Shown here piece after piece: positions 18,843 to 27,506 of a stretch of DNA of 64,000 bases. A program made the translations under genes and the position numbers. The notes below the pieces were generated by a model that worked only from the letters and a program-made list of their open reading frames with translations, searched no databases and was not told where the DNA came from. How positions within the stretch are numbered: position 1 is the stretch's first letter; each line of letters starts with the position of its first letter. The stretch lies in the NCBI RefSeq assembly GCF_025660475.1, contig NZ_JAOUSF010000002.1, positions 682,001 to 746,000 on the forward strand. The letters run 5' to 3'. Source of the stretch: Perspicuibacillus lycopersici. GTDB taxonomy: Bacteria > Bacillota > Bacilli > Bacillales > Caldibacillaceae.

Positions 18843-19652
18843 CTACAAAAACAGCAGTAAACTTACAGCCATTACTGCCATTCCACCAATTAATCCGTAA
18901 ATAGAGGTATGCGCTTCATCGTATTTTTTGGCTGCTGGCAGCAACTCATCTAATGAGATAAAAACCATAATACCGGCAACTCCGGCAAAAATAATCCCAA
19001 ACATGACATCATTTAAAATTGGCATTAACAAAAGATAGGCTGCGATTGCTCCAATAGGTTCCGATAGTCCGGATAAGAAAGAAAGTTTAAATGCCTTTCG
19101 TTTACTACCAGTCGCAAAATAAACAGGAACACTAACTGCAATACCTTCTGGAATATTATGAATCGCAATGGCAACCGCTATCGCTATTCCTAAGCCAGGA
19201 TCTTGGAGGGTTGAGGCGAAGGTGGCAATTCCTTCAGGGAAATTATGAATCCCGATAGCAAGGGCGGCAAACGTTCCCATTTTTAAAAGACTAGGGTCAT
19301 TAATTAATGATTCCGCCTGATTCATATCTTCTACTTTCTTCACTTCATGGGGATTACTTTGTTTCGGTATAAACTTATCAATTAAGGCTATGAGGATCAT
19401 TCCCACAAAGAAGCTAATAACGGTTATCCAATTTCCAAAAGGTGACCCCAACGCAGAAACAAGCGAATCTTGTGCTTTTACAAAAATTTCAATCATCGAA
19501 ACATATATCATAACACCTGCAGAAAATCCTAATGCAAACGAAAGAAATTTCGTATTCGTTGTAGAGGTAAAAAAAGCCAGTAAGCTACCAATACCTGTTG
19601 CCAGGCCAGCAAACAAGGTTAATCCAAGAGCTAATAATACACTATCTGTCAT
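18843..19652 (-). CDS. zupT: ZIP family divalent metal transporter (ZupT-like)
   Basis: Eight-helix ZIP permease of 269 residues for import of zinc and possibly other divalent metals. Helices 4 and 5 carry the two binding motifs HNFPEGIATF and AIHNIPEGIAV, whose His, Asn and Glu residues line the metal path, and SGLSEPIGA follows. A charged cytoplasmic loop (about residues 93-115) separates the two halves but lacks the His cluster of eukaryotic ZIPs. The ATG (MTDSVLL) is preceded by GGGAGAGAG on the minus strand. I saw no clear Zur or MntR operator. Substrate specificity is inferred from family only. Confidence 0.9.
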   Translation of the reverse strand: MTDSVLLALGLTLFAGLATGIGSLLAFFTSTTNTKFLSFALGFSAGVMIYVSMIEIFVKAQDSLVSALGSPFGNWITVISFFVGMILIALIDKFIPKQSNPHEVKKVEDMNQAESLINDPSLLKMGTFAALAIGIHNFPEGIATFASTLQDPGLGIAIAVAIAIHNIPEGIAVSVPVYFATGSKRKAFKLSFLSGLSEPIGAIAAYLLLMPILNDVMFGIIFAGVAGIMVFISLDELLPAAKKYDEAHTSIYGLIGGMAVMAVSLLLFL

Positions 19653-19827
19653 ACTCTCTCTCCCGTTCTTTATTTTTCAAAGGATCCTATAGATATTCAT
19701 TTAAAAAAGTTATTCATTTAAAAACTTATTCTTCCTCAACACCCTCACTCACCATTCTCCACCGCCATCATATGATGTAAAAAAGCCCAGATTTACTTTA
19801 ACTCCATTTAGGAAGGGAGATTTTTTT

Positions 19828-21219
19828 ATGGGAATTGAATTAGCATTGATTCACTGGGTTTACTTACTTTTCATTCTCCTCATTATCGGCTTTATGGTTT
19901 GCCGTTTAGATACTACTATTCTATGTATTGTCGGGATATTCTTTATCGCTATTATCGCAACTGGCTCCCTGACAGATTCGATTATGAGTATTTTTTCTAG
20001 CTTCTTATATGCCATAACGGAGCTATTACCTACCATACTTATTATCTCGTTAATTGTTGCGATGAGTAAAACGTTAACGCAAACGGGGATTAATGATGTC
20101 ATGATTGCACCGTTTGGGAAAATTATTCGAACACCGGCACTGGCTTATTGGACGATTGGAATTTTAATGATGGTAATTTCCTTTTTCTTCTGGCCATCGC
20201 CAGCTGTCGCATTGCTTGGTGCTGTATTACTGCCTGTTGCGATTCGTGCTGGCCTCCCGGCAATTGGGGTTGCTATTGCAATGAATTTATTTGGGCACGG
20301 CATTGCACTGTCGGGTGATTACATTATTCAAGCAGCCCCAAAATTAACTGCTGATGCCGCTGGATTACCAGTCGGAGATGTTATTCAAGCAAGTATACCG
20401 CTTGTTATCATTATGGGTGCTGTTACAACCTTTACTGCTTTTCTATTTTTAAAAGGTGATATGAAAAAAGGAAAATTAGATAATGTCAAAACCTATTCAG
20501 GTGCAGTTGAAAAAGTGGAAGTTGTAAATGTATTAACAACTACGCAAAAAAGAATATTCGCTATCGTGATTCCGATTTTATTTTTATTAAATGTCATCGC
20601 TATGTTTGTATTTCATCTACAAGGTGGAGATGCTACTGCATTAGTTGGTGGTACTGCTATTTTGATTTTTCTATTAATCAATCTTACAGGATTCAAATTA
20701 GCGGGCTTAAATAAAACAACGAAGCGAATTATTGACGGATTCCAATTTGGGTTCAAAGTATTCGGCCCGGTCATCCCAATTGCTGCTTTTTTCTATTTAG
20801 GTGATGCAGGATTTGGAACGATTATAGGGGATTTCTTGCCGGATAAATCCAATGGTATTGTCAACGATCTCGGAGTCGCTTTAGCATCCATTGTCCCTTT
20901 AACAAGTGAGGTTGGTGCGGTAACGTTAACGATTGTAGGAGCTATTACTGGATTAGACGGATCCGGATTTTCTGGAATATCACTTGCCGGTTCCATCGCA
21001 AACCTATTTTCCACGGCAATGGGGGACGGGGCAGCGACCTTTACTGCACTTGGTCAAATTTCTGCTATTTGGGTCGGGGGTGGTACATTAATTCCATGGG
21101 CACTCATCCCAGCTGCAGCAATTTGTAATGTAGATCCGTTTGAATTAGCTAGAAAAAATTTGATTCCTGTTATCATTGGATTAATGGTTACGACAATTGC
21201 CGCTATGTTTCTTGTCTAA
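19828..21219 (+). CDS. polytopic permease of unknown substrate, ion-transporter-like
   Basis: Very hydrophobic protein of 463 residues with about 12 helices and a central hydrophilic stretch (about 212-240). Helix-breaking segments such as FWPSPAVALLGAVLLP (about 116-131), NLFGHGIALSGDYI (about 154-167) and PLTSEVGAVTLTIVG (about 357-371) recall reentrant loops of the ion-transporter (IT) superfamily, which includes DcuC, CitMHS and ArsB types. I do not recognise a named ortholog and cannot state a substrate. The ATG follows GGAAGGGAG. It is single and ends in a terminator, so context does not help. Confidence 0.6.
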   Translation: MGIELALIHWVYLLFILLIIGFMVCRLDTTILCIVGIFFIAIIATGSLTDSIMSIFSSFLYAITELLPTILIISLIVAMSKTLTQTGINDVMIAPFGKIIRTPALAYWTIGILMMVISFFFWPSPAVALLGAVLLPVAIRAGLPAIGVAIAMNLFGHGIALSGDYIIQAAPKLTADAAGLPVGDVIQASIPLVIIMGAVTTFTAFLFLKGDMKKGKLDNVKTYSGAVEKVEVVNVLTTTQKRIFAIVIPILFLLNVIAMFVFHLQGGDATALVGGTAILIFLLINLTGFKLAGLNKTTKRIIDGFQFGFKVFGPVIPIAAFFYLGDAGFGTIIGDFLPDKSNGIVNDLGVALASIVPLTSEVGAVTLTIVGAITGLDGSGFSGISLAGSIANLFSTAMGDGAATFTALGQISAIWVGGGTLIPWALIPAAAICNVDPFELARKNLIPVIIGLMVTTIAAMFLV

Positions 21220-21230
21220 AACAGCTCCAG

Positions 21231-21262
21231 AAGAGCAGCTCCCATTAGAGCTGTTCTTTTTT
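21231..21262 (+). terminator. terminator of the unassigned permease gene
   Basis: Stem AGAGCAGCTC / GAGCTGTTCT (one G-U) followed by TTTTTTATTG. Confidence 0.85.
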
Positions 21263-21348
21263 ATTGAATGTTTTCTTAAAAAAATACATTAGTCTGCTAA
21301 GCTCACTATCTCGTGAAATAACAACAATCCTTTAGAAAACAGTCAAAT

Positions 21349-21560
21349 AAAAAGACCAGTCTCTTATTCGAAACTGGTCTTCAATGTCAAAGAAATAGCC
21401 ACATTTGCCGTATACAGATAATGAAGTTTTAAAACCACCACTCCTAAAAGTGGGTGTTTGCAGCAGCGTTCCTGCATGTCCCCCAAGTCCTGTAGACAGA
21501 GGCTTGTCATTTCCGCTACATCTCTAAAAACTCCCGATTAAATAAATAGGTGAAAAACTT
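21349..21560 (-). ncRNA. possible structured minus-strand RNA
   Basis: A near-500-base gap without a coding frame holds an unusually GC-rich, structured block on the minus strand. It ends in a strong intrinsic terminator (AAGACCAGT / ACTGGTCTT, then T5, at 21352-21381) that belongs to no gene. Upstream in the same direction is a conserved-looking hairpin (AAACACCCACT / AGTGGTGGTTT around a TTTAGG loop, 21432-21459). No frame has a ribosome binding site. It could be a small regulatory RNA, or the decayed right end of an IS200/IS605-type element, whose ends carry similar hairpins. Its 5' end is a guess. Confidence 0.4.
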
Positions 21561-21803
21561 ATTAACATTACGTACAACGTAGCTTATAAATAAATAGTAT
21601 ATGAAATGCGGGAAAATATCAAGTGGTACATTTTTGTTAAAGAGTAGCAGTGAACTTTCAATATTATTCATATTTCATGATTACCAATTTTATCAACGGT
21701 TGTTCATGCGGAATGCGGACATACTATAAATATCAACAAAATTAATTTTTTCCATATTATCGGTCTACTGTAAAATACTACCAATGGATATGAGGTGATT
21801 TAC

Positions 21804-23783
21804 ATGCACGGACAGAGTAACTCTAACTATTTGCTCCTATATTACATAATATCCCTAATGAGCATGGATATACTTCTAAAAATCGTGACGAAAGGGACCA
21901 TATTCTCACTTGATACTTTCCTTTCCTTTTTATTTATTTGCTCCTATTCGCTGCTGTTTTATTTTATCAGTAGAATTTCGACAGTGAAAATCAATTTTGC
22001 GCTATCCGTTTTTTTACTTTCGACTACTGCTTTGCTTTACTCCAGTCAGTTCATTTATTTCAAGTTTTTCAAAACCTTTTATACTTTGTTTTCTGTCGGA
22101 AACATGACACAAATAACGGAATTTTGGAAGGATATCGCTTGGCTTACAGCTAATAATTTGCTCTGGATTATCCTATTATTCCTGCCAGCAATCCTTATTT
22201 TCTTCATAGGGAAAAGGATATTTTCCTTCGAAAAACTACCGTTGCAATCACTATATACGACGATTGCATATTGCTTTCTTTTCAACATCGCAAGCATCTA
22301 TATTATTGATCATACCGATCAATCAAATAACACCGCATATGATTTATATTATAAAAGTACCGCTCCTGTTCTATCGGTACAAAAGCTTGGCTTATTGACG
22401 ACGATGCGCTTAGACCTACAAAGACAGTTTACAGATTGGTCGCCTAGCATCACAGAAGCTGCACCAATGTATCCAGATGTTGATTCCTCTAAGACTCAAA
22501 AGCCACAAGAAAATGATACGAATGGCGAGACAAAGGTGGAAGCACAAATACTACCAATTAATTTCGATTCGTTAATTGCTCAGGAAAAAAACGATAAAGT
22601 AAAAGAACTTCATCAATACTTTTCCACCGTCCCGCCAACAAATAAGAATGCATTTACTGGGAAGTTCAAGGACTATAATCTCATTTTCATTACTGCGGAA
22701 GCTTTTTCACCTTATGCAATAGATAAAGAGCTGACACCAACCCTTTATCAAATGACACATAACGGGTATCAATTTACCAATTTTTATAATCCGATTTGGG
22801 GTGTTAGTACATCCGACGGGGAATATGTTGCGACGACTGGATTAATTCCAAAAGGTGGAGTATGGAGCTTTTATCGCTCCGCTAACAACTCCCTTCCATT
22901 CGTGATGGGCAATCAATTGAGAAAGTTAGGTTATAAAACGGTAGCCTACCATGATCATACATTCGACTATTATCGTCGAGACGTTTCTCACCCAAATATG
23001 GGTTACACCTATAAAGCAGTTGGTAATGGATTAGAACTTAAGGATACTTGGCCGGAATCAGATGTTGAAATGATGAAAATAACCATTCCAGAATATATCA
23101 ATGAGCAGCCTTTCCATGCATATTACATGACGGTAAGCGGACATATGCAATATAGCTTTTCCGGGAACTATATTGCCCATAAAAATAAAAAATCGGTCGA
23201 AAATCTCCCATACTCAGATCAAGCAAAAGCATATTTGGCTACCCAAATCGAATTAGATCGGGCATTAAAATTTCTATTAGAAAGCTTAGAGAAAGCAGGA
23301 ATTGCCGACAGGACATTGATTGCTATTAGTCCCGATCATTATCCATATGGGCTTGAAAAAAAGGCAATCGATGAACTAGCTGGACATGCTGTGGAGGATA
23401 ATTTTGAGCTATATAAAAGTAGTTTCATTTTGTATTCAAAAAATATGGAGCCGACTACCGTTTCAGCTCCGACATCAAGCTTAGACATCATTCCTACTCT
23501 ATCCAATTTGCTTGGATTATCGTATGACTCGAGGTTGTTAATGGGAAGAGATGTATTTTCCGATGCTAAACCACTCGTGATTTTTCAAAACAAAAGCTTT
23601 ATTACCGATAAAGGAAAATATAATGCAGTAACCCACCAGTTTTTTCCTAATAAAGGGGTAACCGTTGATAAACAATATATTGGCCAAATGGCTGCCATCG
23701 TGAACAGTAAATTTTATTACTCCGCAAAAATTCTTGATTTAAATTATTACGCCAAAATACCGCTGTTATCAACTAAAAGGTAA
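21804..23783 (+). CDS. LtaS-family phosphoglycerol transferase (sulfatase fold)
   Basis: Membrane enzyme of 659 residues: five membrane helices (residues 1-180), a low-complexity linker rich in Thr, Asn and Gln (about 215-245), then an extracellular sulfatase-fold domain. GVSTSDGEY (about 335) matches the nucleophile region of LtaS, where the Thr before SDxE forms the phosphoglycerol ester, and SPDHYPYG (about 510) supplies metal ligands. LtaS enzymes build lipoteichoic acid from phosphatidylglycerol. I chose the ATG at 21804 because GAGGTG sits six bases before it; the GTG upstream is inside that site. It differs enough from LtaS/YfnI that its exact product is uncertain. Confidence 0.8.
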   Translation: MHGQSNSNYLLLYYIISLMSMDILLKIVTKGTIFSLDTFLSFLFICSYSLLFYFISRISTVKINFALSVFLLSTTALLYSSQFIYFKFFKTFYTLFSVGNMTQITEFWKDIAWLTANNLLWIILLFLPAILIFFIGKRIFSFEKLPLQSLYTTIAYCFLFNIASIYIIDHTDQSNNTAYDLYYKSTAPVLSVQKLGLLTTMRLDLQRQFTDWSPSITEAAPMYPDVDSSKTQKPQENDTNGETKVEAQILPINFDSLIAQEKNDKVKELHQYFSTVPPTNKNAFTGKFKDYNLIFITAEAFSPYAIDKELTPTLYQMTHNGYQFTNFYNPIWGVSTSDGEYVATTGLIPKGGVWSFYRSANNSLPFVMGNQLRKLGYKTVAYHDHTFDYYRRDVSHPNMGYTYKAVGNGLELKDTWPESDVEMMKITIPEYINEQPFHAYYMTVSGHMQYSFSGNYIAHKNKKSVENLPYSDQAKAYLATQIELDRALKFLLESLEKAGIADRTLIAISPDHYPYGLEKKAIDELAGHAVEDNFELYKSSFILYSKNMEPTTVSAPTSSLDIIPTLSNLLGLSYDSRLLMGRDVFSDAKPLVIFQNKSFITDKGKYNAVTHQFFPNKGVTVDKQYIGQMAAIVNSKFYYSAKILDLNYYAKIPLLSTKR

Positions 23784-23788
23784 GTAAA

Positions 23789-23838
23789 TAAAGCGGACTG
23801 ACCATGGTAGAATACTGCTGGTCAGCCCGCTTTCTTAT
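23789..23838. terminator. bidirectional terminator
   Basis: Stem AAAGCGG-CTGACCA / TGGTCAG-CCGCTTT with a 14-base loop, between the convergent LtaS-like gene and the small membrane protein gene; it overlaps the latter's stop codon. Confidence 0.85.
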
Positions 23839-24248
23839 TCCTCCTCAATTTCGATTTCTCCTTTATAGCTACCTTTATAAAATTCCAATTCCATATTGCC
23901 TTCACCAGAAACGGAGCTGAAGGAATACGTACTATTTTGCTCAATTTTTTTCGTAAAGACGACATCATCATTAGAATCCGTAATAATTACATTAATTTTC
24001 GCCCCAGGAGATAAGTTGCGAAAGGTGATTTTATTATTTTTGTTAAGCATGACAATCTTCTCAGTATTTTCTTTTGTCGAAGCATTTATCGAAAAGTTCA
24101 TTCGATTTTCAGCAATATCACCAATTACTACTTGGGAGCTAGATGTGTGATAGCTTCCAAAGGCAAATATCGATACAATTAAAAAAATACCAAGAATGAT
24201 GATAACGGAACCAATACCTATTACAATAGCAAGTAATGCTTTTTTCAC
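23835..24248 (-). CDS. hypothetical membrane-anchored extracellular protein
   Basis: Unrecognised protein of about 137 residues: one N-terminal membrane helix (KKALLAIVIGIGSVII onward), then an extracytoplasmic region of about 100 residues rich in beta-prone stretches, Ser/Asn and a glycine turn (SVSGEGNMELEF), ending in an acidic tail (EIEIEEE). I prefer the GTG at 24248 because the AGAGGGG site lies eight bases upstream of it, while the in-frame GTG at 24257 directly abuts that site. It may be a signal-anchor protein of the envelope. No neighbour suggests a job. Confidence 0.6.
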   Translation of the reverse strand: MKKALLAIVIGIGSVIIILGIFLIVSIFAFGSYHTSSSQVVIGDIAENRMNFSINASTKENTEKIVMLNKNNKITFRNLSPGAKINVIITDSNDDVVFTKKIEQNSTYSFSSVSGEGNMELEFYKGSYKGEIEIEEE

Positions 24249-24388
24249 ACTGTCCACCCCTCTACTATTATAAAAACAACCTTTTTATAAAACTATACTA
24301 AAATTTCTGTGTAATATAAATATTTTTTATTATTATTTTCTTCTTTATAGATAACCAAATTAAACATATTACCAACCTATCCTTTTTC

Positions 24389-24417
24389 TTGAAAACTACC
24401 TATCTATCGATTATCAT
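24389..24417 (+). promoter_or_regulatory. promoter of the cobalamin riboswitch operon
   Basis: TTGAAA, exactly 17 bases, TATCAT, placing the transcript start some 15 bases before the riboswitch. Confidence 0.65.
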
Positions 24418-24439
24418 TTAATTAGAGTTCAAATTAAAT

Positions 24440-24604
24440 ATGGTGATTCAGGTTGATTCTATATGGAATCATTAAAAGGGAAGTCGGTGTGAATCCGACG
24501 CGGTCCCGCCACTGTAAATGAGAGTTCTCTATTGCAAACCACTGTCCAATGGATGGGAAGGAAATAGTGAATGATGATCATGAGCCAGGAGACCTGCCTG
24601 TTAT
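24440..24604 (+). promoter_or_regulatory. adenosylcobalamin (B12) riboswitch
   Basis: The conserved core is clear: GGGAAGTCGGTGTGAATCC, CGGTCCCGCCACTGT, and the B12 box AGCCAGGAGACCTGCC at 24582-24597. Order and spacing fit the cobalamin aptamer. It precedes a terminator at 24686, so high cobalamin should stop transcription of the downstream uptake genes. Exact limits of the aptamer are by eye. Confidence 0.95.
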
Positions 24605-24685
24605 CGAACGCCGAAACCCTACGGTGGATAGGGGGTGTGTCTGCAACGAACAATGACGATTACGTAACGAACAATTGGTGCATAT

Positions 24686-24713
24686 ACATCTCCTCCATGG
24701 GATGTTTTTTTTT
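24686..24713 (+). terminator. riboswitch expression-platform terminator
   Basis: Stem ACATC / GATGT strengthened by CTCC loop-side pairing, followed by nine T residues, 30 bases before the first start codon. It is the likely output of the B12 riboswitch. Confidence 0.8.
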
Positions 24714-24743
24714 GGCAAAAATTCATCATAAAGGAGGAAAAAA

Positions 24744-26654
24744 ATGTTATTTAGAAAAGGCTTTAAACAAACCACGTTAATTTTAATTACCGCCATATTA
24801 TTGTTTGCTCAAAGTAGCCTTTTTTTCATGCAGCAGGCTGCAGCAGAAACACTTACGAATGGGGTAACCGTGACGATTGTGGATTCCTATACAAATGAAT
24901 CCATATTGCCAACTACTGCAATTGCTTTCGAGGAAGGGGATACTGCTTTTGATGTCCTACGGCAAGTAACAGAAAGTAATAATATTGCCTTCGAATATGA
25001 TGAGCACCCAGAGTTTGGAGCGTATATTATTAGTATTGGAGAATTAGCTCCACAAGGATATGATTATTGGGGCTTCTTTACTAACGGTGCAGAGGCAAGT
25101 ACAGGAATATCTGCCTACACCGTTCACCATGGTGACAATCTATTATTTAAAATAACCACATGGCCACCAGAAACTGTTAATGTCACCGTATCTGCTCGCG
25201 GACTTGCAAATGAAGAAATCATTCCAGAAACAAATGTGTCCGTAGTCCATGGCGGGACTGCTTATGATGCACTTGTTCAAGCAGCCCAGCAAAATGGTTT
25301 AACGCTAGACGTAACCGTTGATTCCGAATGGTTAACTTATTTGAACGATATGAATAACTTACTTGATGACAATGCCTATTGGGGCGCATATATGAATGAT
25401 GAATATATGATGACTGGTTTAGTCGACTATTCCTTACAAGAAGGAGACCACCTCCAATTACGTGCTGAATCATTAACGGGGGAACCGCAACCGAATCCAG
25501 CTAAACCAGGAGAACCAGGGGGTGAGGAGCCAAGCAATCCTGGTGAAGGAAATGAAGAACCAGCAAATCCAGAGGACGGACAGCAGGAAAACAATCCAAT
25601 AGGAATGGAAGAGCTAGCTACCTCCATCGAAAAAGCAACACAATATTTATCGGATAATCAAGTGACTGATTGGTACAGCGTGATTGCACTGAAAGCATTA
25701 AATAAGGAAATACCATCTACTTATATAGAGAAAATATTAAACCAAGTTGCAACAAATAAAGGGGAATTTCGCAATGTAACAGAGCTGGAAAAGGTTATTT
25801 TCACCTTAACTGCTGCTGGTAAAGATGCTACCGATATTGCTGGATACAATTTAATTGAGGCTTTAACCAATCATGAAAGAATGACGAACCAAGGAAATAA
25901 CGGACCAATTATCGGTTTACTTACACTTGATAGTGGTTCCTATACGGTTGCTAATAATGCCAAATGGACGAGAGAAAGCCTAATCGAAACGATTTTAAAT
26001 CATCAGCTTGCTGATGGTGGATGGTCGCTATTTGGCAATACTGCAAGCGCGGATATAACAGGGATGGCAATTGCCGCACTCGCACCTTACCAAGAGCAGG
26101 AAAATGTACAGAGTGCAATCAGAAAAGCTGCGGATTGGCTATCCAAACAACAAGCGGCTAGCGGCGGATTTATTGATACCTTTAACGGTGGAGAAGCAAG
26201 TGAGTCCATTGCTCAAGTTATTGTTGGATTGACAGCTGCTTCTCTCGATCCAACGAGTGATTCCTTTACAAAAGAGAATGGAAATTTAGTCGAACGATTA
26301 TTAGCCTTCCAACAGAAGGATGGGGGATTTACCCATTTACTAACGGATGATGAAGCAAATGGAATTTCCACTACCCAAGCATTACTCTCATTAGCCGCCT
26401 ATCAAAAATACGCAAATGGGGAAGGTTCCATTTATCAGTTTGTTGATACAAATAATTTACAACCAGTTAGTGAGGATGAAATTATTTCAAATAAATCGAA
26501 GACAGAAGAAAATGCAATAGTTGAAGACGAGGGAAAATTATTGCCAAATACAGCAACTAATAGCTATCAGCTTTTTACCTATGGCATCCTTTTAATCTTC
26601 CTAACAAGCATTTATTTATATACTAACCGAGGCATATCGAATTCAAAGAAATAA
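24744..26654 (+). CDS. LPNTA-anchored transcobalamin-like surface protein (DUF4430 x2 + alpha/alpha repeats)
   Basis: Secreted wall protein of 636 residues. A signal peptide (about 1-35, cut near QQAAAE) is followed by two DUF4430 beta domains (about 40-125 and 130-215; each has a DTAFDVL/GTAYDAL start, a YWG-F/Y turn and a GD-L end), a Pro/Gly/Glu linker (218-256), and a helical region (about 260-570) with prenyltransferase-type repeats (LADGGWSLFG, AASGGFIDTF, QQKDGGFTHL). LPNTA at 600-604, a hydrophobic helix and a basic tail make a sortase signal; in B. anthracis LPNTA is read by SrtC. Both folds occur in intrinsic factor and transcobalamin. With the B12 riboswitch upstream, cobalamin capture is inferred. 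Confidence 0.85.
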   Translation: MLFRKGFKQTTLILITAILLFAQSSLFFMQQAAAETLTNGVTVTIVDSYTNESILPTTAIAFEEGDTAFDVLRQVTESNNIAFEYDEHPEFGAYIISIGELAPQGYDYWGFFTNGAEASTGISAYTVHHGDNLLFKITTWPPETVNVTVSARGLANEEIIPETNVSVVHGGTAYDALVQAAQQNGLTLDVTVDSEWLTYLNDMNNLLDDNAYWGAYMNDEYMMTGLVDYSLQEGDHLQLRAESLTGEPQPNPAKPGEPGGEEPSNPGEGNEEPANPEDGQQENNPIGMEELATSIEKATQYLSDNQVTDWYSVIALKALNKEIPSTYIEKILNQVATNKGEFRNVTELEKVIFTLTAAGKDATDIAGYNLIEALTNHERMTNQGNNGPIIGLLTLDSGSYTVANNAKWTRESLIETILNHQLADGGWSLFGNTASADITGMAIAALAPYQEQENVQSAIRKAADWLSKQQAASGGFIDTFNGGEASESIAQVIVGLTAASLDPTSDSFTKENGNLVERLLAFQQKDGGFTHLLTDDEANGISTTQALLSLAAYQKYANGEGSIYQFVDTNNLQPVSEDEIISNKSKTEENAIVEDEGKLLPNTATNSYQLFTYGILLIFLTSIYLYTNRGISNSKK

Positions 26655-26664
26655 GGGATGGATT

Positions 26665-26694
26665 GGCTGCAGAACTCTGTAGCCTCTTCCTTTT
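26665..26694 (+). terminator. possible attenuating hairpin inside the B12 operon
   Basis: Stem GGCTGCAG / CTGTAGCC (one G-U) followed by TCTTCCTTTT. It lies between the surface protein and the lipoprotein genes and could lower expression of the distal genes. Confidence 0.45.
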
Positions 26695-26744
26695 ATAAAT
26701 AATAATTATTTGCTGCAAGAAAATGAAGAAAAGGAGAGGAAGCA

Positions 26745-27464
26745 TTGCGATATTTTATCAAAAAGGGCTTACTAATTACTCTTTCCTTATGTTTACTTTT
26801 ATGGATGGTCGGTTGTGAAAAAGATTCCGTGCTTCCAGAGAATAGTGTCACACCTATTAATGAAACAGCTTCCGAGCAGCAAGAAGGTGAACAACCTACG
26901 GGTGATGCGCAAAAGGAATCTGTGAAGAGTCAAGAAAAGAGTTCTGAAGAATCCGCAGACGAAAGTTCAAGTAATGTGGAAAAAGCTCCTCCAGTGTCCT
27001 ATGATACGAATGAAACAGCAAATGCCAATAGCGATGATGAAAAATTGGAAACAGCTGTTGATACGAGCGAAAAGCAAAAAGAGGAGAAACCAGAAAATCC
27101 AAAGGAAGAAAAACAAGATCCCGCTCCTGCACCAGAGCCAGTAAATGAGGTGATTGTTTCCATTCAAGGGCTAAATCAGCCAATATTAGCTAACATACCA
27201 GTCACGATTACATCTAATGAAACAGTAATTAGTGCTACAATAAAACTACTGAAAGCGAAGAAGATTCAATATAGTATTACTGGTTCTGGAGCAACCACCT
27301 ATGTGGAATCGATAAATAACCTATATGAATTTGATCATGGTCCTTTAAGCGGCTGGACAGTAAAAAAGAATGGCGTACTTATCAGCCGAAGCTCCGGTTC
27401 CGAATCTGTTTCTAATGGGGATACGATTGAATGGGTGTATACGACAGATTATACCGAGGAATAA
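26745..27464 (+). CDS. DUF4430 lipoprotein
   Basis: Lipoprotein of 239 residues: signal peptide with lipobox MVGC (Cys about residue 24), a long Glu/Ser/Lys/Pro-rich disordered spacer (about 25-132), and one C-terminal DUF4430 domain (about 135-235) with GPLSGWTVKKNG and GDTIEWVYTTDY. The spacer would let a membrane-anchored beta domain reach through the wall. The TTG start follows AAGGAGAGG. It sits between the surface DUF4430 protein and the ECF genes, so I infer that it relays cobalamin from the wall protein to the transporter. DUF4430 corresponds to the small C-terminal domain of transcobalamin. Confidence 0.82.
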   Translation: MRYFIKKGLLITLSLCLLLWMVGCEKDSVLPENSVTPINETASEQQEGEQPTGDAQKESVKSQEKSSEESADESSSNVEKAPPVSYDTNETANANSDDEKLETAVDTSEKQKEEKPENPKEEKQDPAPAPEPVNEVIVSIQGLNQPILANIPVTITSNETVISATIKLLKAKKIQYSITGSGATTYVESINNLYEFDHGPLSGWTVKKNGVLISRSSGSESVSNGDTIEWVYTTDYTEE

Positions 27465-27506
27465 AAGAATAAAGGAAACAAATAGGCAATCAAAGGGGAA
27501 AATAGG

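Noticed and set aside
21430-21560. 6S RNA or signal recognition particle RNA
   Set aside because: The block lacks the long outer stem and open bubble of 6S RNA and the conserved GGUCAGG...GGAAGCA loop of SRP RNA.
24459-24796. Several 64-72 codon frames on both strands
   Set aside because: They lie inside the cobalamin riboswitch and its terminator; the RNA explains the sequence fully.
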